Assembly: GCF_001484195.1 (NCBI RefSeq)
Contig: NZ_LLYW01000025.1
Span: 22,450-86,449, forward strand
Reading direction: 5' to 3'
DNA length: 64,000 nt
Source: Thermococcus celericrescens
GTDB lineage: Archaea; Methanobacteriota_B; Thermococci; Thermococcales; Thermococcaceae
Each line of letters opens with the position of its first letter. Within the stretch, counting starts at the first letter, position 1. This document shows, piece after piece, positions 24,172 through 33,187 of this stretch. A program made the position numbers and the translations under genes. The notes below the pieces were generated by a model that saw only the letters and a list, made by a program, of their open reading frames with translations, was not told where the DNA came from and made no database searches.

Positions 24172-25591
24172 TGACCTCCTTCTCGCCGTGAACGGCGAGG
24201 GTTCCAACGAGTTAACCCCACACCAAAGGCGAGGAGGTTTGAGGGGTAATCCTCATCACCCCTTTTGAAGAGGGTTCGGAGAACCCCTCCGGGACGGTCT
24301 CGCCCCAATTACCCCTACCACCAGCAAGGGCTGGAAGGCTCGGGGTTATCGTTCTCACAGCTTTTTTCAAAATATTAAAAGCCCCCACGAGGTCGGCATT
24401 CATTACAACGCCCTCTCCATGGCACTTAAACAAACCCCTAACAAAGCGAGCGTTCTCATGACGTTGGCCACAGAGAGGGCACGATTGAGAAGTGAAAGCC
24501 TCATTAACAAGCAAAACCTGAATACCATACTCTTCCGCAACTTCCTTGAGCCTTTGAATCACCGTGTTGAACCGCCAAACATGGGATAGAATGAAGTTCT
24601 GCTTTTTGCCTCTTTCAGAGTTCCTTGCGATTCCCTTTGGATAACCAACAACGATTCTGGAGACTCCGAGGTGATACAGCCTCTCGACGGTCTGTCTCAC
24701 AACAGTGTTAATGTAATGCTTTGCCTGAAGTTTAGCCTTCTCGTGCATTCTTTTGAGCTTCTTACTCTTCTTTGCACCACTCTTGTTGAGTTTGGACTGA
24801 TAATCGGCTATTCTCCTCCGCCAGTAAAAGGCTATTGACTTTAATGGCCTGCCGTTCACGAGGAAGCTTTCGCCGTTCTCAACGTAAACGGCCATTAAAT
24901 TATTCACTCCCAAGTCAATTCCCGCTGAAAGGTCGCCCAAGGGTTGCCTTGGGACTTCAACCCATTCGTCCCCAATTAGCTTTTCCTCAACGGTGAGGCT
25001 GATTTTCGCATACCATTTCCGCTTTACCTCGTCGTAAGTTATCTCCAACCGCCCCTGCTTGCCTTTAAGATGAATTTTTCCTTTAAACTGGATTCTCAAC
25101 CTTCCAAACTTCCCAAGACGTCTTAACTCGACAACGTTCCCGTCAATCCAATACTGGTCGTTCCTAAGCGGGATAATGAACAGTTTCTTCCCATTCTCTT
25201 CCCCAATGAACCCCGGAGGTTTCGGCCTGAACCATTCTGATAATTCTCCACTCTTTTTCTTTTTATTGAGCGAGAAAAAGCTCCTCCAGCTTTCGGCGTT
25301 TTTTCTGGCTAATTGCTGGACTGTCGAACCACCAATCCAGTTTTTAAACTCTTGGTAAGCTTCCTTCTCCGTTCCGTTAAAATCAATCTTGCCGAATTCT
25401 TTGAATTGTTTTAAACGCTGGTAATTGAGCTTGTTCCAGATTACTGCGGTGGCTTGAGCTAACTCGGAGAGGATTTTTTCCTGCTCCTTGCTTGGCTGGA
25501 GTTTGATGGTTACTGAGCGCTTCATTTCAAAGTATAGTATTACTCTTAGGCTTTAAAAGAGTATCGCTTTCCCGCTTAAGGGCTAGCTGGG
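24172..25591 (-). mobile_element. IS200/IS605-family element with tnpB only, copy 1 (1420 bp)
   Basis: The ends were set by comparison with copy 2 (33188-34607), which has exactly the same length. The left end, at 25591, begins CCCAGCTAGCCC on the minus strand after host ACCA. The right end finishes GGAGGTCA at 24172 after a hairpin CTCGCCG-TTCA-CGGCGAG. There is no target duplication, as expected for this family. There is no tnpA, so movement would need a Y1 transposase from elsewhere. It interrupts the gene at 23514. Confidence 0.85.
24212..25525 (-). CDS. tnpB: TnpB (RNA-guided nuclease of an IS200/IS605 element), copy 1
   Basis: 437 aa. The N-terminal helix-turn-helix (MKRSVTIKLQPSKEQEKI) is followed by a RuvC-like domain: SAGIDLGVNNL carries the first Asp, VNEAFTS the Glu, and NADLVGAFN the last Asp. 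The zinc ribbon has CPLCG but then FKCHGEG, so the fourth Cys of the usual CxxC is missing. TnpB proteins are guided by an RNA from the right end of the element and cut the empty site, which helps retain the transposon. The catalytic residues look intact. The start ATG is at 25525. Confidence 0.9.
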   Translation of the reverse strand: MKRSVTIKLQPSKEQEKILSELAQATAVIWNKLNYQRLKQFKEFGKIDFNGTEKEAYQEFKNWIGGSTVQQLARKNAESWRSFFSLNKKKKSGELSEWFRPKPPGFIGEENGKKLFIIPLRNDQYWIDGNVVELRRLGKFGRLRIQFKGKIHLKGKQGRLEITYDEVKRKWYAKISLTVEEKLIGDEWVEVPRQPLGDLSAGIDLGVNNLMAVYVENGESFLVNGRPLKSIAFYWRRRIADYQSKLNKSGAKKSKKLKRMHEKAKLQAKHYINTVVRQTVERLYHLGVSRIVVGYPKGIARNSERGKKQNFILSHVWRFNTVIQRLKEVAEEYGIQVLLVNEAFTSQSCPLCGQRHENARFVRGLFKCHGEGVVMNADLVGAFNILKKAVRTITPSLPALAGGRGNWGETVPEGFSEPSSKGVMRITPQTSSPLVWG

Positions 25592-25782
25592 TGGTCAGCG
25601 ATCCGCGGAAGCTCCGGGAGGCCTTCGGAGCGCGGAGGGTTCTGGAGGGACACGGAAAATATGAGGTTCTGCTCACGATGGACATCCCCCTAAAGCAGGA
25701 CGAACACGCGGGGACGGAACTCCTGATCGAACCCGCGGAAGGGTTCCCCGAGGGCAGTCCGGAAATTAACGTCGTGGTATGA
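25592..25782 (+). pseudogene. 3' part of the gene split by the IS200/IS605 element
   Basis: The last 62 codons (VSDPRKLREAFGARRVLEG, ending SPEINVVV) of the gene that begins at 23514. The frame is continuous with the 5' part once the IS is removed. By itself it has a GTG that overlaps the IS end but no ribosome site. The predicted repaired protein is 282 aa. Precise excision by a Y1 transposase would restore it. Confidence 0.7.
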
Positions 25783-25847
25783 ATACCCACCACTGGGCAA
25801 TAATGCTTTTAAATAGTCCACGTTAGGAAAGTCCGGAGGTGAGAGAG

Positions 25848-26840
25848 ATGTTCAGTCTGGGAGGATTCTCACGCGGGGGAGAGTACGAGAACAAGACCTG
25901 GGACGTGCTCATCATAGGCGCCGGACCGGCCGGATTCACCGCGGCAATATACGCGGCGCGCTTCGGCCTTGAGACGCTGATACTCAGCAAGGACCTCGGA
26001 GGAAACATGGCGCTGACCGACATGATAGAGAACTACCCGGGATTCCCTGAGGGGATCAGCGGTTCCGAACTGACGAACAGGATGCACGAGCAGGTCAAGA
26101 AGCTCGGGGTGGACATCGTCTTTGACGAGGTCGCGCGCATAGACCCGACGGAGTGCGCCTACTATGAGGGCCCGTGCAAGTTCGCGGTGAAAACCAAGAA
26201 CGGCAAGGAGTACAAGGCGAAGACCGTAATCATAACCGTCGGCGCCGCACCGAGAAAGCTCCACGTGCCCGGAGAGGAGGAGTTCACCGGAAGGGGCGTT
26301 TCCTACTGCGCGACCTGCGACGGCCCGCTCTTCAAGGGCAAGAAGGTTATCGTTGTCGGTGGCGGAAACACCGCCCTGCAGGAGGCGCTCTACCTCAAGA
26401 GTATAGGCGTCGATGTTACCCTCGTCCACAGACGCGACCAGTTCAGGGCCGACAAGATACTCCAGGACAGGTTCAAGGAGAGCGGCATTCCGGCGATACT
26501 CAACACCGTCGTGACCGAGATCAAGGGCAACGGCAAGGTCGAGGCCGTCAAGCTGAAGAACCGCGTCACCGGCGAGGAGAGCGAGATGGCCGTTGATGGC
26601 GTCTTCATCTTCATCGGCTACGAGCCTAAAACGGATTTCGTGAAGCACCTCGGCATAACCGACGAGTACGGCTACATCCCGGTGGACATGCACATGCGCA
26701 CGAAGATGAAGGGAATCTTCGCCGCAGGCGACATAACCAACGTCTTCAAGCAGATCGCCGTTGCCGTCGGTCAGGGTGCGATAGCGGCCAACTCGGCGAA
26801 GGAGCTCATCGACGAGTGGAACTCGAAGGTTGTGGAGTGA
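25848..26840 (+). CDS. trxB: Thioredoxin reductase
   Basis: 330 aa flavoprotein. The FAD site is GAGPAGFTAAIYAAR (from residue 24), the redox-active pair is CATC (C154, C157), the NAD(P)H site is VVGGGNTALQEAL, and GIFAAGDI ends the second FAD part. It reduces a thioredoxin or glutaredoxin-like partner (in Thermococcales, Pdo). A strong GGAGGTGA precedes ATG 25848; the GTG at 25839 is too close to that site. A TTTTAAATAG element at 25807 is the likely promoter. Confidence 0.93.
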   Translation: MFSLGGFSRGGEYENKTWDVLIIGAGPAGFTAAIYAARFGLETLILSKDLGGNMALTDMIENYPGFPEGISGSELTNRMHEQVKKLGVDIVFDEVARIDPTECAYYEGPCKFAVKTKNGKEYKAKTVIITVGAAPRKLHVPGEEEFTGRGVSYCATCDGPLFKGKKVIVVGGGNTALQEALYLKSIGVDVTLVHRRDQFRADKILQDRFKESGIPAILNTVVTEIKGNGKVEAVKLKNRVTGEESEMAVDGVFIFIGYEPKTDFVKHLGITDEYGYIPVDMHMRTKMKGIFAAGDITNVFKQIAVAVGQGAIAANSAKELIDEWNSKVVE

Positions 26841-26940
26841 TTTTCCACACCCCTTCGTTCTTTTCTCTCGGCGTTTTTCGGATTTCCGTTTTGGGAATCG
26901 AGGTATTTCCCGATTCTCCCGAAGATTTTTCGGTCAAAAA
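26841..26940. other. Spacer with an imperfect hairpin between trxB and the aminotransferase
   Basis: After trxB come T-rich stretches and an imperfect inverted repeat (GGGAATCG near 26893 and CGATTCTCCC near 26910). It may serve termination of trxB. No gene is seen. Confidence 0.35.
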
Positions 26941-26956
26941 TGTTCATCGATGAACA
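26941..26956. promoter_or_regulatory. Perfect 16-bp palindrome abutting the aminotransferase TATA box
   Basis: TGTTCATCGATGAACA reads the same on both strands. It lies directly upstream of the TATA element at 26962, over the expected BRE region, where a bound protein would either block or recruit TFB. It is a probable operator for an unidentified dimeric regulator. Confidence 0.55.
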
Positions 26957-26961
26957 CAGAC

Positions 26962-26969
26962 TTATATAG
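26962..26969 (+). promoter_or_regulatory. TATA box of the aminotransferase gene
   Basis: TTATATAG lies about 30 bp upstream of the start codon, so the leader is very short. Confidence 0.6.
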
Positions 26970-26999
26970 GAGAACCCCTATCTCACACCGGTGATGCAC

Positions 27000-28337
27000 A
27001 TGGTGGTTAGGCCGAACGTTAAGGAACTCCCCGGACCCAAGGGCAAGGAAGTCATCGAAAAGAACTTTGAAGCCCTCGCAGTTACCACCCAGGACCCGGA
27101 GACCCTCCCGATTGTCATCGACCACGGAGATGGAATCCTCGTCTACGACGTTGACGGAAACACCTTCTACGACTTCGGAAGCGGCGTCGGCGTGCTGAAC
27201 GTCGGCCACGCCCACCCGAGGGTCGTCGAGGCCGTTAAGAGACAGGCCGAGAAGTTCACCCACTTCGCGCTGAACGACTTCTTCTACGAGAACGCGGTCG
27301 TTCTTGCCCAGAAGCTCGCCGAGCTTGCACCCGGCGACTTCCCGAAGAAGGTCGTCTACCAGAACAGCGGTGCGGAAGCAAACGAGGCCATGATGAAGCT
27401 CGTCAAGTACGGCACCGGCAGGAAGAGGTTCATCGCCTTCTACCACGCCTTCCACGGAAGGAGCCAGGCCGTTCTTTCGCTCACCGCCAGCAAGTGGGTT
27501 CAGCAGGACAGGTTCTTCCCAACCATGCCGGGCGTTGAGCACATACCATACCCGAACCCCTACAGGAACCCCTGGCACATAGACGGTTACGCCGAGCCGG
27601 ACGAGCTCGTCAACCGCGTCATCGAGTTCATCGAGGAGTATGTATTCCGCCACGTCCCGCCCCACGAGGTTGGAGCCATAGTCTTCGAGCCGATACAGGG
27701 TGAGGGCGGCTACGTCGTCCCGCCGAAGAACTTCTTCAAGGAGCTCAAGAAGCTCGCCGACAGCTACGGCATACTCCTCGCCGACGACGAGGTTCAGATG
27801 GGCGTCGGAAGGACTGGTAAGTTCTGGGCCATCGAGCACTTCGACGTTGCACCCGACACCATCCAGTTCGGTAAGGCCATAGGCGGCGGAATCCCCTTAG
27901 CGGGTGTCGTCCACAGGGCAGACATAGCCTTCGACAAGCCGGGCAGGCACGCCTCGACCTTCGGAGGCAACCCGGTTGCCATAGCGGCCGGAATAGAAGT
28001 CGTCGAGATAGTCAAGGAGCTCCTCCCGCACGTCCAGGAAGTTGGAGACTACCTCCACAGGTACCTCAAGGAGTTCGAGGAGAAGTACGAGGTCATCGGC
28101 GATGCCCGCGGTCTCGGTCTCGCCCAGGCCGTCGAGATCGTCAAGAGCAAGGACACCAAGGAGAAGAACCCGGAGCTCAGGGATGCCATCGTCAAGGAAG
28201 CCGTCAAGCGCGGACTCATCCTCCTCGGATGCGGCGACAACAGCATAAGGTTCATACCGCCGCTGACCATCAAGAAGGAGGAGATCGACGTCGCCATGGA
28301 GATATTCGAGGAGAGCCTCACGAAAGCTCTCGGCTGA
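27000..28337 (+). CDS. Class III aminotransferase (probable ornithine omega-aminotransferase or related racemase)
   Basis: 445 aa PLP enzyme. Visible features are [14 protein letters not shown], the FYHAFHGRS segment, [15 protein letters not shown] with the PLP-pairing Asp, the Schiff-base lysine in [10 protein letters not shown], and [11 protein letters not shown]. The place beside trxB, an ECF component, deoC and enolase corresponds to TK2101 of T. kodakarensis as I recall it, reported as an ornithine omega-aminotransferase. Related Thermococcales enzymes are amino acid racemases, so the substrate is not certain. I start at ATG 27000, with GGTGAT just upstream; ATG 26994 is an alternative. 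Confidence 0.8.
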   Translation: MVVRPNVKELPGPKGKEVIEKNFEALAVTTQDPETLPIVIDHGDGILVYDVDGNTFYDFGSGVGVLNVGHAHPRVVEAVKRQAEKFTHFALNDFFYENAVVLAQKLAELAPGDFPKKVVYQNSGAEANEAMMKLVKYGTGRKRFIAFYHAFHGRSQAVLSLTASKWVQQDRFFPTMPGVEHIPYPNPYRNPWHIDGYAEPDELVNRVIEFIEEYVFRHVPPHEVGAIVFEPIQGEGGYVVPPKNFFKELKKLADSYGILLADDEVQMGVGRTGKFWAIEHFDVAPDTIQFGKAIGGGIPLAGVVHRADIAFDKPGRHASTFGGNPVAIAAGIEVVEIVKELLPHVQEVGDYLHRYLKEFEEKYEVIGDARGLGLAQAVEIVKSKDTKEKNPELRDAIVKEAVKRGLILLGCGDNSIRFIPPLTIKKEEIDVAMEIFEESLTKALG

Positions 28338-28355
28338 TTCTCTTTTTTCTCCCCT
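28338..28355 (+). terminator. T-run after the aminotransferase gene
   Basis: TTCTCTTTTTTCTCC follows the stop directly; a run of six T is a plausible archaeal termination signal. Confidence 0.4.
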
Positions 28356-28439
28356 TAAATCGTCCGATTGTAAGCGAGTACCACCACACCATTCGGCATC
28401 TTTTTAAAGTTATAACTTGAGATACCCCCGGTGGTGAAC

Positions 28440-29039
28440 ATGACTGAGCTGACCGAGATTCTCAAACCGTACGGACCGTACGTCCTCGCCACAGTCACCC
28501 TGCTCTACGTCGCGTACATATTCATGAACAGGAAGAAGTTCAGGAGCGCGAGCGTTCTTGCCCTCTCCGCCGTGATGGCCGCGGTGGTAGGCGTCACCAC
28601 GGCGTTCATAACGATAGCCACCCCCGCGACCGGTGGCTACCTCAACTTCGGCGATACTATGGTCATGTTCTCGGCAATGGCCTTTGGCCCCGTTATCGGC
28701 GTCTTCGCGGGCGGCGTTGGTTCGGCCCTCGGCGACATAATAGCGGGCTATCCAGGATGGGCGCCGATAACCCTCGTCGTCAAGGGGCTTGAGGGGCTCG
28801 CAATCGGCTACATCGCCAGAAGAAGCGACAACGTCTCGACGCTGGTGATAGCGGGCCTGATAGGCGGAATAATAATGGTCTCAGGATACTTTGCCTTCGA
28901 GGCCTACATGTACGGTATCCCTGCGGCCGCCACCGAGGTGCCCGTCAACATAGTCCAGGCCGTCACCGGCGTCCTGGTAGGCACGCTTCTGGCCCAGGCG
29001 ATAAAGAAGAGATACCCTGAGATAGAGGACCTCCTCTAA
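28440..29039 (+). CDS. ECF transporter S component
   Basis: 199 aa with about six helices. The pattern GGYLNFGDTMVMFSAMAFGP followed by GVFAGGVGSALGDIIAG is typical of the substrate-binding S component of energy-coupling factor vitamin transporters. The A and T components are not in the window, so it probably shares a module encoded elsewhere. The substrate is unknown. A GGTGGTGA site precedes ATG 28440. It meets the DUF1884 gene tail to tail with a 4-bp overlap. Confidence 0.8.
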   Translation: MTELTEILKPYGPYVLATVTLLYVAYIFMNRKKFRSASVLALSAVMAAVVGVTTAFITIATPATGGYLNFGDTMVMFSAMAFGPVIGVFAGGVGSALGDIIAGYPGWAPITLVVKGLEGLAIGYIARRSDNVSTLVIAGLIGGIIMVSGYFAFEAYMYGIPAAATEVPVNIVQAVTGVLVGTLLAQAIKKRYPEIEDLL

Positions 29040-29320
29040 ACCTCCAGTTTCCTTATTTCTTCCCACATCTCGTTCTCGACGAGCAGGGGCTCGACCGATA
29101 TTCTCCTTGAGGCGCGCTTCACCTGGCCGAGGTAGCTGGAGTCGGCGACCACCGCGTCGTAGCCCAGTTCATCTATCTTGTATATCTTGAACCTGCACTC
29201 GCGCAGCTGCTCAACGGCGTACTCGATGAAGTTGGGACCCACAAGGAGTATGTCGGGCTCGAGGCCCTCCTCACGGAGCTCCCGGATGGCCTTGTTCAGG
29301 AGGTCGTGTATCTCCTTCAT
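29036..29320 (-). CDS. DUF1884 protein, A-domain (family 4) encapsulin-like
   Basis: 94 aa. The text [51 protein letters not shown] and RRISVEPLL matches my memory of the Thermococcales DUF1884 family. Published comparisons have described this family as a shortened HK97-type fold limited to the A domain and found it beside enzymes that include DeoC. Here the start ATG overlaps the deoC stop (ATGA), so the two are translationally coupled. Assembly into a shell is not shown by the sequence. Confidence 0.72.
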   Translation of the reverse strand: MKEIHDLLNKAIRELREEGLEPDILLVGPNFIEYAVEQLRECRFKIYKIDELGYDAVVADSSYLGQVKRASRRISVEPLLVENEMWEEIRKLEV

Positions 29321-29991
29321 TTCGGGGCTCCCCCCACAATCTTTATTCCGCTCGACGTTCCAATCCTCGTCGCGCCGGCCTCCACCATGGCAACCGCCTG
29401 CTCGTAGGTCCTTATTCCCCCGGCGGCCTTAACGCCCATCTCCGGGCCGACCACCTTCCTCATGAGCCGGACGTCCTCAACGGTGGCTCCACCGGTTCCA
29501 AAGCCCGTTGAAGTCTTCACGAAGTCTGCCCCGGCCTCCTTCGCCAGCTCGCAGGCCTTCACCTTCTCCTCCTCCGTGAGGTAGCAGGTCTCGATGATGA
29601 CCTTGACCTTCGCGCCCCTCGCATGGGCGACCTTAACGACCTCGGCTATGTCTTTCCTCACGTATTCGTAGTCCCCGTCCTTAAGGGCGCCTATATTGAT
29701 GACCATGTCGAGCTCGTCGGCACCGTCGTCGAGGGCCCTCTCCGCCTCGAAGACCTTGACCTCTGTGGGGGTGGCTCCGAGCGGGAAGCCTATTACGCTC
29801 GCGACTTTGACGTTGGCACCCTTCTCGCGGAGATAGTCCCTTGCCAGCTTAACCCTGTAGGGGTTGACGCAAACGGCGTAGAAACCATACTCAACGGCCT
29901 CATCACAGAGCCTCTTAATGTCATCGGCGGTAGCATAGGCCTTCAGATTCGTATGGTCAATATACCCCGCAATATCGATGTGATCAGCCAT
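29317..29991 (-). CDS. deoC: Deoxyribose-phosphate aldolase
   Basis: 224 aa, the length of the T. kodakarensis enzyme. A TIM-barrel class I aldolase that splits 2-deoxyribose 5-phosphate into glyceraldehyde 3-phosphate and acetaldehyde. The active-site lysine is in [12 protein letters not shown], with KAAGGIRT and GTSSGIKIV binding phosphate; [10 protein letters not shown] is also conserved. I start at ATG 29991 ([14 protein letters not shown]), after GGGTGATGGAA; ATG 29997 is an alternative. It is coupled to a DUF1884 gene. Confidence 0.95.
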   Translation of the reverse strand: MADHIDIAGYIDHTNLKAYATADDIKRLCDEAVEYGFYAVCVNPYRVKLARDYLREKGANVKVASVIGFPLGATPTEVKVFEAERALDDGADELDMVINIGALKDGDYEYVRKDIAEVVKVAHARGAKVKVIIETCYLTEEEKVKACELAKEAGADFVKTSTGFGTGGATVEDVRLMRKVVGPEMGVKAAGGIRTYEQAVAMVEAGATRIGTSSGIKIVGGAPK

Positions 29992-30022
29992 TTCCATCAC
30001 CCGGTAACTACTCCATTCCAAT

Positions 30023-30033
30023 GTATTTAGAGC
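30023..30033 (-). promoter_or_regulatory. Probable TATA element of deoC
   Basis: The minus strand reads CTCTAAATACA about 35 bp before ATG 29991, the best box A candidate there. The region 30046-30160 farther upstream is AT-rich with no gene. Confidence 0.4.
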
Positions 30034-30161
30034 TTTTCTCCCCAAAAATGCGTAAGTCCCCGGAAAATATGCGGACTTTGTTTTGTAATTCCATCAATTT
30101 CAAGCTTCATATCCACAGAACAGAAAGAAATACAGATTTTTGAAGAAATTTCAAAGGGATG

Positions 30162-30470
30162 TTATCGGGCCTCCAGCCTCTCAAGCGCACGGAGAAACCT
30201 CTCCGCAACCCCCTCCTCGCCGAACACCGGCGTTTCCTTCCCATCCAAGATTCTGCAGAGGACCTCCACCGCTCTGTCCCAGCTCTCCTCAAGGCTATTT
30301 CCCCTCGGAATCGGGTTCCTGAGAACGTGCCATCTCCCCGTTGGAGGGTCGTAGAACAGCACCCTGGGGATGTAGTCCATGTCCATGAACGTGTTGTCCA
30401 GGCTGAGCTCTATTCGAAAGCCATCAACCTCGACGAAACCATCCTCGCGCAGCCGTCTCTTCCAGTCCAT
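30162..30470 (-). CDS. Conserved hypothetical protein, probably leaderless
   Basis: 102 aa, acidic and soluble, with no signal or helix. Text such as MDWKRRLREDGFVEVDGFRI and DYIPRVLFYDPPTGRWHVLR gives no family I know. A TATA element (CTTTTAAACC on the minus strand, 30489-30498) lies about 25 bases upstream of the ATG and there is no ribosome site, so the transcript probably begins at or near the start codon. Confidence 0.6.
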   Translation of the reverse strand: MDWKRRLREDGFVEVDGFRIELSLDNTFMDMDYIPRVLFYDPPTGRWHVLRNPIPRGNSLEESWDRAVEVLCRILDGKETPVFGEEGVAERFLRALERLEAR

Positions 30471-30499
30471 ATGGAAAGTTGGAGGGGAGGTTTAAAAGC

Positions 30500-31717
30500 T
30501 CATCTCCTCCCCGCGAGGGCAACAATCAACGCCAGCAGGACCACTATTCCGGGCCCGCATACCTCCCCTTTAGTCGAACCAGACATCGTGGTAGAATCCC
30601 CGGAAGGAGGCTTAGTTAGTGTCGGCCCAACGTAGGCCGTCCCGTTCGGGAGCTCGTACACGGGAACCTCGCGGGTGAAGCACCTGACGAGGAGGGGGTT
30701 GAGGCTCTCATCGTAGGGTATCCATGCAAAGGTGCCGTTCCCCGTTTCGTACCAGCCTATGTTGGAGTTGTGCCCCGCGTTTCCCCACTCTGCAGCCCGG
30801 AGCACGCCCTCAACGTCCGATTCGTCCATCCGAAGGGCACCGGTCTCAATCAGCCACTCGAGCTCGGCTTTTAAGGCTTTGGAGGCGTTGACCTCTGAGG
30901 GATCCAGCGACGGGGAAAGCCGGGTTACGGAGGTCTTGACCAGCGTCAGGGAGACGTCGCAGGAGACGCCAAAGGCGCCGAGGAAGTCCTTGACGGCAGC
31001 GTTCACTTCGTCATCGGACCTGTTCACCCCCTCAACCTCAAGCTCAAAGTACCCTGCCCGGATCACCTTGGACGGATTGATCCCGTGCTCCCTCAGGCAG
31101 GACTCAAAGGCCGGGTTCGGCTTCCAGGTGCAGAGGCCGTTGACGCAACCGCAGCTCGTCAGTGAGAGGCAGTCGTACCACGGCTTGTAAACGCAGGGCG
31201 TCACTATCTCCCGGGCTTCCTTCTTAGGGGCGCAGACCTCACCGGAACAGCCGCCGGTGGCGCAGTCGGCGTCGGAGGTGCACTCTTTTCCCCGAACCGG
31301 GGTCAAGCTTATTCTAACGCCATTCCTCTCAAAGGTCGTGTTATCTGTGACGTTCCAGCCGTCGGCCCTTAGTTTCTCGAGGGTTTCCTCTGTGATGAGA
31401 ATGGAGAGGTTTAACGAAGCCCTCGAAACGTCTATGGTCTTCCACCCCACAGGTATCTGAACCCTGAGGTGGGGGCCGTCGCTCCCGTTCCAGAGCATGA
31501 CGTAGAGCCTTTCATCGTAGTGTGAGAGGAAGACAAAGGTGCCGTTTTCGACTACCGCGTTGTGGAGGGCGTTGAAAGCGGGATACGGCCGATAAACTAT
31601 CCCCGGCTTGTTCAGAACGACCTCAACGGCATAACCGTCGGAGGAACTCATGCAGGCCTTAACAACCGGTGTTAGAGTGAACATAAGGAGGACCATGAGC
31701 GCCGCGAGCCTCTTCAT
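30500..31717 (-). CDS. CGP-CTERM surface protein with a cysteine-rich domain
   Basis: 405 aa. Signal peptide [21 protein letters not shown], then an extracellular domain with N-glycosylation sequons and a Cys cluster between residues about 148 and 205 ([18 protein letters not shown], then [17 protein letters not shown] and GLC). A Thr/Ser linker leads to [20 protein letters not shown], the CGP-CTERM sorting signal of Thermococcales, which is thought to be processed at the Cys and lipid-anchored. The start follows GGTGGGAAA. Its promoter (GTATATATTTT, minus strand near 31746) is divergent from enolase. Confidence 0.85.
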   Translation of the reverse strand: MKRLAALMVLLMFTLTPVVKACMSSSDGYAVEVVLNKPGIVYRPYPAFNALHNAVVENGTFVFLSHYDERLYVMLWNGSDGPHLRVQIPVGWKTIDVSRASLNLSILITEETLEKLRADGWNVTDNTTFERNGVRISLTPVRGKECTSDADCATGGCSGEVCAPKKEAREIVTPCVYKPWYDCLSLTSCGCVNGLCTWKPNPAFESCLREHGINPSKVIRAGYFELEVEGVNRSDDEVNAAVKDFLGAFGVSCDVSLTLVKTSVTRLSPSLDPSEVNASKALKAELEWLIETGALRMDESDVEGVLRAAEWGNAGHNSNIGWYETGNGTFAWIPYDESLNPLLVRCFTREVPVYELPNGTAYVGPTLTKPPSGDSTTMSGSTKGEVCGPGIVVLLALIVALAGRR

Positions 31718-31792
31718 TTTCCCACCGGATGGCGTAGGGCGCCAAAATATATACGCCTATTCATCGCTTCGGCCCGGATTGAAGCTAAAACC

Positions 31793-31800
31793 TTTATATG
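31793..31800 (+). promoter_or_regulatory. TATA box of enolase
   Basis: TTTATATG lies about 33 bp upstream of the start codon, with the glycolytic operator between them. Confidence 0.6.
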
Positions 31801-31812
31801 CCCTGCCGGGAA

Positions 31813-31829
31813 TATCACCCGAGGTGATT
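31813..31829 (+). promoter_or_regulatory. Tgr-type glycolytic operator upstream of enolase
   Basis: TATCACCCGAGGTGATT matches TATCAC-N5-GTGATA with one mismatch at the last base. In Thermococcales, Tgr represses glycolytic genes when this site lies downstream of the TATA box and releases on maltooligosaccharides. Here it lies downstream of the TATA box and covers the GAGGTGAT ribosome site. Confidence 0.75.
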
Positions 31830-31832
31830 GAG

Positions 31833-33125
31833 ATGGAGAACCCCTTTGAGATAACTGGAGTCGTTGCTAGGGAGATACTCGACAGCAGGGGGAACCCGAC
31901 CGTCGAGGTTGAGGTCTACACGCCGATAAGCATGGGGCGCGCTGCAGTTCCGAGCGGAGCCTCAACCGGCACCCACGAGGCCCTTGAGCTCCGCGACGGC
32001 GGGAAGCGCTACCTTGGCAAGGGCGTTAGAAGGGCCGTCGAGAACGTCAACAAGATAATCGCGCCCGAGATAGTTGGTATGGACGTCACCTGGCAGAGGG
32101 ATATAGACAGCCTCATGCTCGAGCTCGACGGCACAGAGAACAAGAGCAACCTCGGCGCCAACGCGATCCTCGGCGTTTCTCTGGCAGTCGCCAAGGCCGC
32201 CGCCAACGCGCTCGGCCTTCCGCTCTACCAGTACATCGGCGGAACCAACGCCTACGTCATGCCCGTTCCGATGAGCAACGTCATCAACGGCGGCGTTCAC
32301 GCCGGCAACGAGCTCGACTTCCAGGAGTTCATGATAATGCCCGTTGGGGCCGGTTCCCTCAGGGAGGGCATCATGTGGGTCAGCGAGACCTACCACGTCC
32401 TCAAGAAGGTCATAGCGGAGAAGTACGGAAAGAACGCGGTCAACGTTGGTGACGAGGGCGGCTTCGCCCCGCCGATGAAGGAAGCCACCGAGCCGCTCGA
32501 GGTTCTCATCAAGGCCATCGAGGAGGCAGGCTACAAGCCCGGCGACGAGATAGCGTTTGCCCTCGACGCGGCATCGAGCGAGTTCTTCCACCCCGAGAAG
32601 GGTAAGTACGTCGTCGGCGGCAAGGAGTACGACCGCGGCGAGCTGCTCGAGCTCTACAGGGAGCTCGTCTCAGCCTACCCGATAGTCTCCATTGAGGACC
32701 CGTTCCACGAGGAGGACTGGGAAGGCTTCGTCATGATAACCAGGGAGCTCGGAGGCAAGATACAGATAGTCGGCGACGACCTCTTCGTCACCAACCCGAA
32801 GAGGATAAGGAAGGGCATTGAGATGGGCGCAGCGAACGCGCTCCTCCTCAAGGTGAACCAGATTGGAACCCTCAGCGAGGCCATCGATGCCGCATACACC
32901 TCATTCCGCGCCGGCTATGGCGTCGTCGTCTCCCACCGCTCGGGTGAGACCGAGGACAGCACAATAGCGGACCTCGCGGTTGCCCTCAACGCCGGCCAGA
33001 TAAAGACCGGTGCTCCAGCCAGGAGCGACAGGAACGCCAAGTACAACCAGCTGATACGCATAGAGGAAGAGCTCGAGGGAATAGCCCTCTATCCCGGCAG
33101 GAAGTTCCGCAACCCGTTCCTCTGA
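31833..33125 (+). CDS. eno: Enolase
   Basis: 430 aa. It interconverts 2-phosphoglycerate and phosphoenolpyruvate with Mg2+. Visible are the [11 protein letters not shown] and [15 protein letters not shown] loop, [23 protein letters not shown], the metal ligands in VGDDLFVTN, the catalytic Lys in [10 protein letters not shown], and [10 protein letters not shown] start at ATG 31833 because GAGGTGAT precedes it and the product is then standard length; codons upstream cross the promoter. The gene is single, with a Tgr-type operator. Confidence 0.97.
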   Translation: MENPFEITGVVAREILDSRGNPTVEVEVYTPISMGRAAVPSGASTGTHEALELRDGGKRYLGKGVRRAVENVNKIIAPEIVGMDVTWQRDIDSLMLELDGTENKSNLGANAILGVSLAVAKAAANALGLPLYQYIGGTNAYVMPVPMSNVINGGVHAGNELDFQEFMIMPVGAGSLREGIMWVSETYHVLKKVIAEKYGKNAVNVGDEGGFAPPMKEATEPLEVLIKAIEEAGYKPGDEIAFALDAASSEFFHPEKGKYVVGGKEYDRGELLELYRELVSAYPIVSIEDPFHEEDWEGFVMITRELGGKIQIVGDDLFVTNPKRIRKGIEMGAANALLLKVNQIGTLSEAIDAAYTSFRAGYGVVVSHRSGETEDSTIADLAVALNAGQIKTGAPARSDRNAKYNQLIRIEEELEGIALYPGRKFRNPFL

Positions 33126-33187
33126 CCCCTTTTCCTTAATTTTGGTGGAGCAGATGGAGTTTGACATTTTTCTTTTACAAACAACCA

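Noticed and set aside
26978..26996. Tgr-type site before the aminotransferase start (CTCAC, GGTGATG)
   Set aside because: The spacing and arms do not fit TATCAC-N5-GTGATA; the right part is the ribosome site.
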